Assembly: GCF_905212365.1 (NCBI RefSeq)
Contig: NZ_CAJMEH010000021.1
Span: 1 to 27,782 of the forward strand
Reading direction: 5' to 3'
DNA from: an uncultured Phascolarctobacterium sp.
GTDB taxonomy: Bacteria; Bacillota; Negativicutes; Acidaminococcales; Acidaminococcaceae
DNA length: 27,782 bases
Positions 24,602 through 27,782 of this stretch are shown here, in pieces. Both the position numbers and the translations under genes were made by a program. Numbering within the stretch: position 1 is the first letter of the stretch; each line of letters opens with the position of its first letter. The notes below the pieces were generated by a model. It searched no databases. It saw nothing but the letters and a program-made list of their open reading frames with translations, and was not told the origin of the DNA.

Positions 24602-24626
24602 AAGCAGCTGCTGCCCAGATTTTTTT
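24595..24626 (+). terminator. ZTP riboswitch-controlled terminator
   Basis: TCTGGGCA (24595-24602) pairs with TGCCCAGA (24612-24619), followed by seven T. The left arm is the conserved CTGGGC end of the aptamer, so ligand-bound aptamer and terminator compete, as in known ZTP switches (ON when ligand is present). Confidence 0.88.
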
Positions 24627-24681
24627 ATGGGCAAGGCTGCTGAGTATTCATTATTTATGATGAAGAAAAGAGGTAATCACA

Positions 24682-25899
24682 ATGCAGCAAACAAAAAACA
24701 AATGGCTTATCGTTCTGGCGGCTATCGGGATTCACATTTCCATCGGCTCCGTTTACGCCTGGAGCGTGCTGACGCGGCCCATTATGCAGGCTATGGGCTT
24801 CACCCTGCAGCAGGTCACCTGGACATTTTCGCTGGCGATTTTATTTTTAGGTTTGTCCGCAGGCTTTTTAGGAACCTATGTGGAACGCTGCGGCCCGCGC
24901 AGAAGCGGGCTGACAGCCGCCGCCTTTTTCGGCGCGGGTATGCTGGGAACAGCTTACGCCTTAAGCCAGCACAGCCTGCCGCTGCTGTATTTAAGCTACG
25001 GCGTAATCGGCGGCATTGGCTTGGGTGTGGGCTATATTACGCCGGTTTCCACCTTGGTTAAATGGTTTCCGCAGAACCGCGGCTTGGCGACTGGCTTGGC
25101 TATTATGGGCTTTGGCTTTGCCAGCCTGATTGCCGGGCCGGTGATGCAGCTTTTAATAGCTAAGTACGGCTTGATTGAGAATTTTGTGATTTTGGGCTGC
25201 GCTTATGTTGTGGTTATGACGGCCTCCGCTTTGTATCTGGAGCCGCCGAAAATGCCGGAATTAACATCTAAAGGTAATTTTAAAGTGCAGCTGCCGGAGC
25301 AGCAGGGGCAGTGCAGCGTGCAGGAGGCTATGCATACCTGGCAGTTTTACGCCTTGTGGTGGGTGTTCTTCACTAATATTACCTGCGGCATCGGCTTGCT
25401 GGCTGTAGCGTCGCCTATGGCGCAGGAGGTTATTAAAATGTCGCCCATGGAGGCTGCATCCATGGTGGGCGTTATCGGGCTGCTCAACGGCGGCGGGCGC
25501 ATTGTTTGGTCTACGATTTCCGATTATTTGGGACGGCGCAATACCTATATTGCCTTTTTCGCCATTGAGATTGCGGCCTTCTATCTGCTGGCAGGCGTGG
25601 CGGACAAACTGCTGTTTCAGCTGTTGATTTTTATTATCATTACCTGCTACGGCGGCGGTTTTTCCTGTATGCCGGCGTATTTGAGCGATTTGTACGGAAC
25701 TAAACAGCTCAGCGCTATTCACGGGCGCATTCTTACGGCTTGGGGCTTGGCTGGCATTGCCGGGCCGCTGCTGCTGTCGCAAATTTATGAGCGCACTCAT
25801 AGCTACAGCGTGACCCTGTACTTCTTCAGCGCTTGCTTTGTAGTGAGCCTGGCAGTGGCTGTGGTGCTGAAATTTAAAGCTGATGTGCGAAAGAAGTAA
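24682..25899 (+). CDS. OFA-family (oxalate/formate antiporter-like) MFS transporter
   Basis: A 405-residue, twelve-helix major facilitator. The start NKWLIVLAAIGIHISIGSVYAWSVLTRPI is the hallmark of the OFA/OxlT branch. Other markers are the TYVERCGPRRSG loop 2-3 signature, GGIGLGVGYITPVSTLVKWFP in TM4-5, RGLATGLAIMGFG, and the second-half loop SDYLGRRNTYIAFF. OFA members exchange oxalate/formate or carry lactate and other monocarboxylates. Here the ZTP riboswitch argues for a one-carbon link, most simply formate import for 10-formyl-THF synthesis (inference). Ribosome site AGAGGT lies 7 bases before ATG 24682. No clear terminator follows before the next promoter. Confidence 0.92.
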   Translation: MQQTKNKWLIVLAAIGIHISIGSVYAWSVLTRPIMQAMGFTLQQVTWTFSLAILFLGLSAGFLGTYVERCGPRRSGLTAAAFFGAGMLGTAYALSQHSLPLLYLSYGVIGGIGLGVGYITPVSTLVKWFPQNRGLATGLAIMGFGFASLIAGPVMQLLIAKYGLIENFVILGCAYVVVMTASALYLEPPKMPELTSKGNFKVQLPEQQGQCSVQEAMHTWQFYALWWVFFTNITCGIGLLAVASPMAQEVIKMSPMEAASMVGVIGLLNGGGRIVWSTISDYLGRRNTYIAFFAIEIAAFYLLAGVADKLLFQLLIFIIITCYGGGFSCMPAYLSDLYGTKQLSAIHGRILTAWGLAGIAGPLLLSQIYERTHSYSVTLYFFSACFVVSLAVAVVLKFKADVRKK

Positions 25900-25903
25900 A
25901 AGT

Positions 25904-25961
25904 TTGACAATACATAAAAATCCGAGTAAAATAAAGTAAGACTTTATTTTACTCGGATTTT
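25904..25961 (+). promoter_or_regulatory. Promoter embedded in a 21-bp perfect hairpin, upstream of the ATPase gene
   Basis: TTGACA (25904-25909), 17-base spacer, TAAAAT (25927-25932). The -10 lies inside the left arm of a perfect 21-bp inverted repeat (25917-25937 and 25941-25961) with a three-base loop. The palindrome may be an operator, or the read-through hairpin may insulate the gene from the MFS transcript; it also ends in TTTTC. A near copy follows the gene. Confidence 0.65.
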
Positions 25962-25979
25962 CTTTTGGGAGGTACGGCT

Positions 25980-27206
25980 ATGTATATTGCAAGGCATTTA
26001 GAAGATAAAATTAAAGAAGCCTCCAAATATTATCCTGTCGTTATGGTTTGCGGCCAAAGGCAGGTCGGTAAATCAACCATGCTTTATCATATCAAAGAAG
26101 CAGAACGAAAATATGTGACTTTGGACGACGCCAACGCTAGGCGTTTGGCCGAAACTGACGCCGCATTATTCTTTGAAACATATGGATTTCCGCTGTTAAT
26201 AGACGAATTTCAGCGAGTGCCTTCTTTGCTTTTGGAAATGAAGCGGCTTGTAGATGAAAAGGCTTTAAAAGGCGAGAAGAACAGCGGATTATTTTGGTTA
26301 ACCGGTTCGCAAAAATTTAAAATGATGCAGGGCGTAGCCGAATCGTTGGCAGGAAGGATAGCTGTTTTTGATATGTCAGTTTTATCTGCTGCGGAGATAG
26401 AAAATCGCGAACCTGCTTTGTTCAGGCCTGAGATAAGTGCGCTTAAAGAACGGTTATTAAAGGCTCAGTCAAAAAATGTACATGAGCTTTATGAGCGGAT
26501 TTTTCGCGGCGGTATGCCTAAGCTGCTTGCTACTGATATGGATAGAGAGCGCTTTTACATGGATTATGTTAATACCTATTTAGAACGGGATATCAAGGAC
26601 TTAGCGCAGGTTGGCAAGCTGACTGCTTTTTATGATTTTTTAGTATTTATGGCTGCGAGAACAGCTCAAGAGCTGCGTTATGAAGAAATAGCCCGTGCCG
26701 TTGGTATTTCTGCGCCAACAGCAAAGGAATGGGTAGCAATTTTGGAACGGTCTGGTGTTTTATTTATTTTGCGGCCCTATTATTCCAATATTAGTAAGCG
26801 TTTAGTAAGAACGCCTAAGGTATATTTTATGGATACTGGTTTAGCTGCCTATTTGTGTCGTTGGCCTAACGCCTCTACTTTGGAAAATGGCGCAATGGAC
26901 GGTGCTTTTTTGGAAACATATGTGGTTACAGAAATATTAAAAAGCTATTATAATGCTGGAAAGCAGCCAGATTTATATTATTATCGCGATGTCGATAAAA
27001 AAGAAATAGATTTGTTGATTATCGATGGGGAAAGGATATATCCAATCGAAGTAAAAAAAGGTAAGAATCCAAGTCATGCCGATAAAAATTTTTCAGTTCT
27101 CGATAAATTGGAATTGTCAGTGCAGCCGGGGCTTATTATGTGCCTCAGCGACGAGCTTATTCCTTATAACCGAACGGCTTGGTATTGTCCTATTAGTATT
27201 TTATAG
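25980..27206 (+). CDS. AAA-family ATPase with DUF4143 (nuclease-like) C-terminal domain
   Basis: A 408-residue protein of the AAA_14/DUF4143 family. N-terminal P-loop domain: Walker A GQRQVGKST (25-33), Walker B LLIDEFQ with D75/E76, sensor-like LTGSQKF (107-113). A winged-helix-like middle follows (LRYEEIARAVGISAPTAKEW). The C-terminal region has a PD-(D/E)XK-like pattern: a Glu-bearing helix (FLETYVVTEIL), D344 in EIDLLI, and E357/K359 in IEVKKG. Function of the family is not established; such genes are frequent, variable, and often in mobile or defence-like neighbourhoods. ATG 25980 has GGGAGGT upstream. The coding sequence is more AT-rich than the neighbouring transporters and is bracketed by two similar hairpins, which suggests acquisition as a unit. 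Confidence 0.9.
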   Translation: MYIARHLEDKIKEASKYYPVVMVCGQRQVGKSTMLYHIKEAERKYVTLDDANARRLAETDAALFFETYGFPLLIDEFQRVPSLLLEMKRLVDEKALKGEKNSGLFWLTGSQKFKMMQGVAESLAGRIAVFDMSVLSAAEIENREPALFRPEISALKERLLKAQSKNVHELYERIFRGGMPKLLATDMDRERFYMDYVNTYLERDIKDLAQVGKLTAFYDFLVFMAARTAQELRYEEIARAVGISAPTAKEWVAILERSGVLFILRPYYSNISKRLVRTPKVYFMDTGLAAYLCRWPNASTLENGAMDGAFLETYVVTEILKSYYNAGKQPDLYYYRDVDKKEIDLLIIDGERIYPIEVKKGKNPSHADKNFSVLDKLELSVQPGLIMCLSDELIPYNRTAWYCPISIL

Positions 27207-27234
27207 GGATATTATAAAATTAAACACTTAGCCT

Positions 27235-27275
27235 AATCCGAGAAAACTAAAGTCATACTTTGGTTTTCTCGGATT
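27235..27275 (+). repeat. Hairpin downstream of the ATPase gene, near copy of the upstream hairpin
   Basis: AATCCGAGAAAACTAAAGT (27235-27253) pairs with ACTTTGGTTTTCTCGGATT (27257-27275), one G-U pair, CAT loop. The left arm differs from the matching 19 bases of the upstream hairpin at two positions. It may act as terminator (tail GTTTGTTT). Confidence 0.85.
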
Positions 27276-27290
27276 GTTTGTTTAGCAGCA

Positions 27291-27338
27291 AAAAAGACAT
27301 CAGGCTCCCCGGTTGCCCAAGGAGCCTGATGTCTTTTT
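27291..27338. terminator. Bidirectional terminator
   Basis: AAAAAGACATCAGGCTCC (27291-27308) and GGAGCCTGATGTCTTTTT (27321-27338) form a perfect 18-bp stem with a 12-base loop and T tails on both strands. It separates the ATPase gene from the convergent tonB-like gene. Confidence 0.9.
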
Positions 27339-27383
27339 GTATGGAGAGTTGTGATGAGTGATGCGTAAGTAAAAATATTATTT

Positions 27384-27425
27384 AAAAAGCTGGCGTTAAG
27401 CGTAAATTTAAAATAACGCCGCAGC
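27384..27425 (-). terminator. Terminator of the tonB-like gene
   Basis: On the minus strand GGCGTTA (27420-27414) pairs with TAACGCC (27398-27392), extended by GCTG/AGC pairs, then AGC and TTTTT. The loop contains the 17-base sequence shared with 12681-12697. Confidence 0.6.
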
Positions 27426-27437
27426 AGGCTTCTGCCT

Positions 27438-27782
27438 TTAGCGCAGCCTGAACGTAATAGGCACTGTCATATAGCAGCGCACCGTCTGCCCCGCTTTATT
27501 GCGGGCGCTGGTGAATTTCCATTTATAGCAGGCCCTTACTGCCGCCTGGTCCAGATTCATATTGCCGGAAGAGGAAAGAATAGTTACTTCCTCTACGCTG
27601 CCGTTCTTGCCGACTAACAGGTGCAGGTTCGCAGTGCCCTGAATCCCGGCGTTCTTTTCCGCAGTTGGGTAGGCTGGCGGCGTATTGCGCACTAAACGCG
27701 GAGGGATGGCCGGTGATGCGTAAATGCTGTTGCCTGCGCCATAGCCGCTGCCAATACCCGTACCATGACCGCTTCCTATACC
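27438..27782 (-). CDS. TonB family C-terminal domain protein (partial, N-terminus off window)
   Basis: 115 codons of the 3' part are visible; no start codon needs to be assumed, as the frame is open to the edge. The visible N-terminal stretch is a Gly/Ser-rich linker (GIGSGHGTGIGSGYGAGNS). It is followed by a TonB C-terminal domain: PPAYPTAEKNAGIQGTANLH, VGKNGSVEEVTILSSSGN, LDQAAVRACYKWKFTSARN, and final VPITFRL. TonB couples the proton motive force to outer-membrane receptors, so this supports a diderm cell. The linker is glycine-rich instead of the usual Pro-rich one. ExbB/ExbD, if linked, would be beyond the edge. Confidence 0.88.
   Translation of the reverse strand, partial: GIGSGHGTGIGSGYGAGNSIYASPAIPPRLVRNTPPAYPTAEKNAGIQGTANLHLLVGKNGSVEEVTILSSSGNMNLDQAAVRACYKWKFTSARNKAGQTVRCYMTVPITFRLR

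Noticed and set aside
24567..24630. Short coding frame through the ZTP leader
   Set aside because: The stretch is explained by aptamer pairing and a terminator overlapping its 3' end; no ribosome site.
25917..27275. Insertion sequence or transposon around the ATPase gene
   Set aside because: No transposase and no target-site duplication seen; the flanking hairpins are kept as a separate observation instead.

Overview
The window reads as chromosomal DNA of a Negativicutes bacterium, i.e. a Firmicute with an outer membrane. Three things in the sequence suggest this: a signal-peptide/SLH-domain/beta-barrel porin of the OmpM type ending in Phe (5967-7247), a TonB-family C-terminal domain at the right edge, and codon use mixing GC-rich and AT-rich codons. 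A gut Acidaminococcaceae member (Phascolarctobacterium-like) is my best guess, but it is unverified.

Layout. 1-3.1 kb: 5' part of a CidA/LrgA holin-like gene (minus strand) divergent from clpB. 3.2-5.7 kb: a cation diffusion facilitator behind a NiCo riboswitch, then a thioredoxin-thioredoxin reductase fusion (both minus). 6-7.2 kb: the OmpM-type porin. 7.4-9.0 kb: an AT-rich toxin-antitoxin patch (AbrB/PIN pair, a 58-aa ORF, and a convergent Phd/VapC pair). 9.3-12.6 kb: an orphan amino-acid-type binding lipoprotein, an AstE/aspartoacylase-like hydrolase and a MATE exporter. 12.7-18.2 kb: a cobalamin riboswitch leading a five-gene peptide/nickel-type ABC operon whose second permease gene carries a one-base frameshift. 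18.4-21.3 kb: a His/Cys-rich Zn/Cd-type P1B ATPase. 21.5-24.4 kb: feoA-feoA-feoB plus a FeoB-associated Cys-rich protein, behind palindromes of DtxR-operator type. 24.5-25.9 kb: a ZTP riboswitch leading an OFA-family (oxalate/formate) MFS transporter. 25.9-27.3 kb: an AAA/DUF4143 ATPase flanked by two nearly identical hairpins. 27.4 kb to the end: a TonB-like C-terminus (minus).

The main theme is metal homeostasis under separate control. Ni/Co efflux sits under a metal-sensing RNA. A metal- or corrinoid-related importer sits under a B12-sensing RNA. Zn/Cd efflux lies behind an ArsR/SmtB-like operator, and Fe(II) uptake behind DtxR-like operators. The strongest items for follow-up are the B12-riboswitch-controlled ABC operon of unassigned substrate (with its frameshift), the ZTP-controlled OFA transporter, and the hairpin-bounded ATPase cassette. 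All calls come from reading the sequence; no database search was run.
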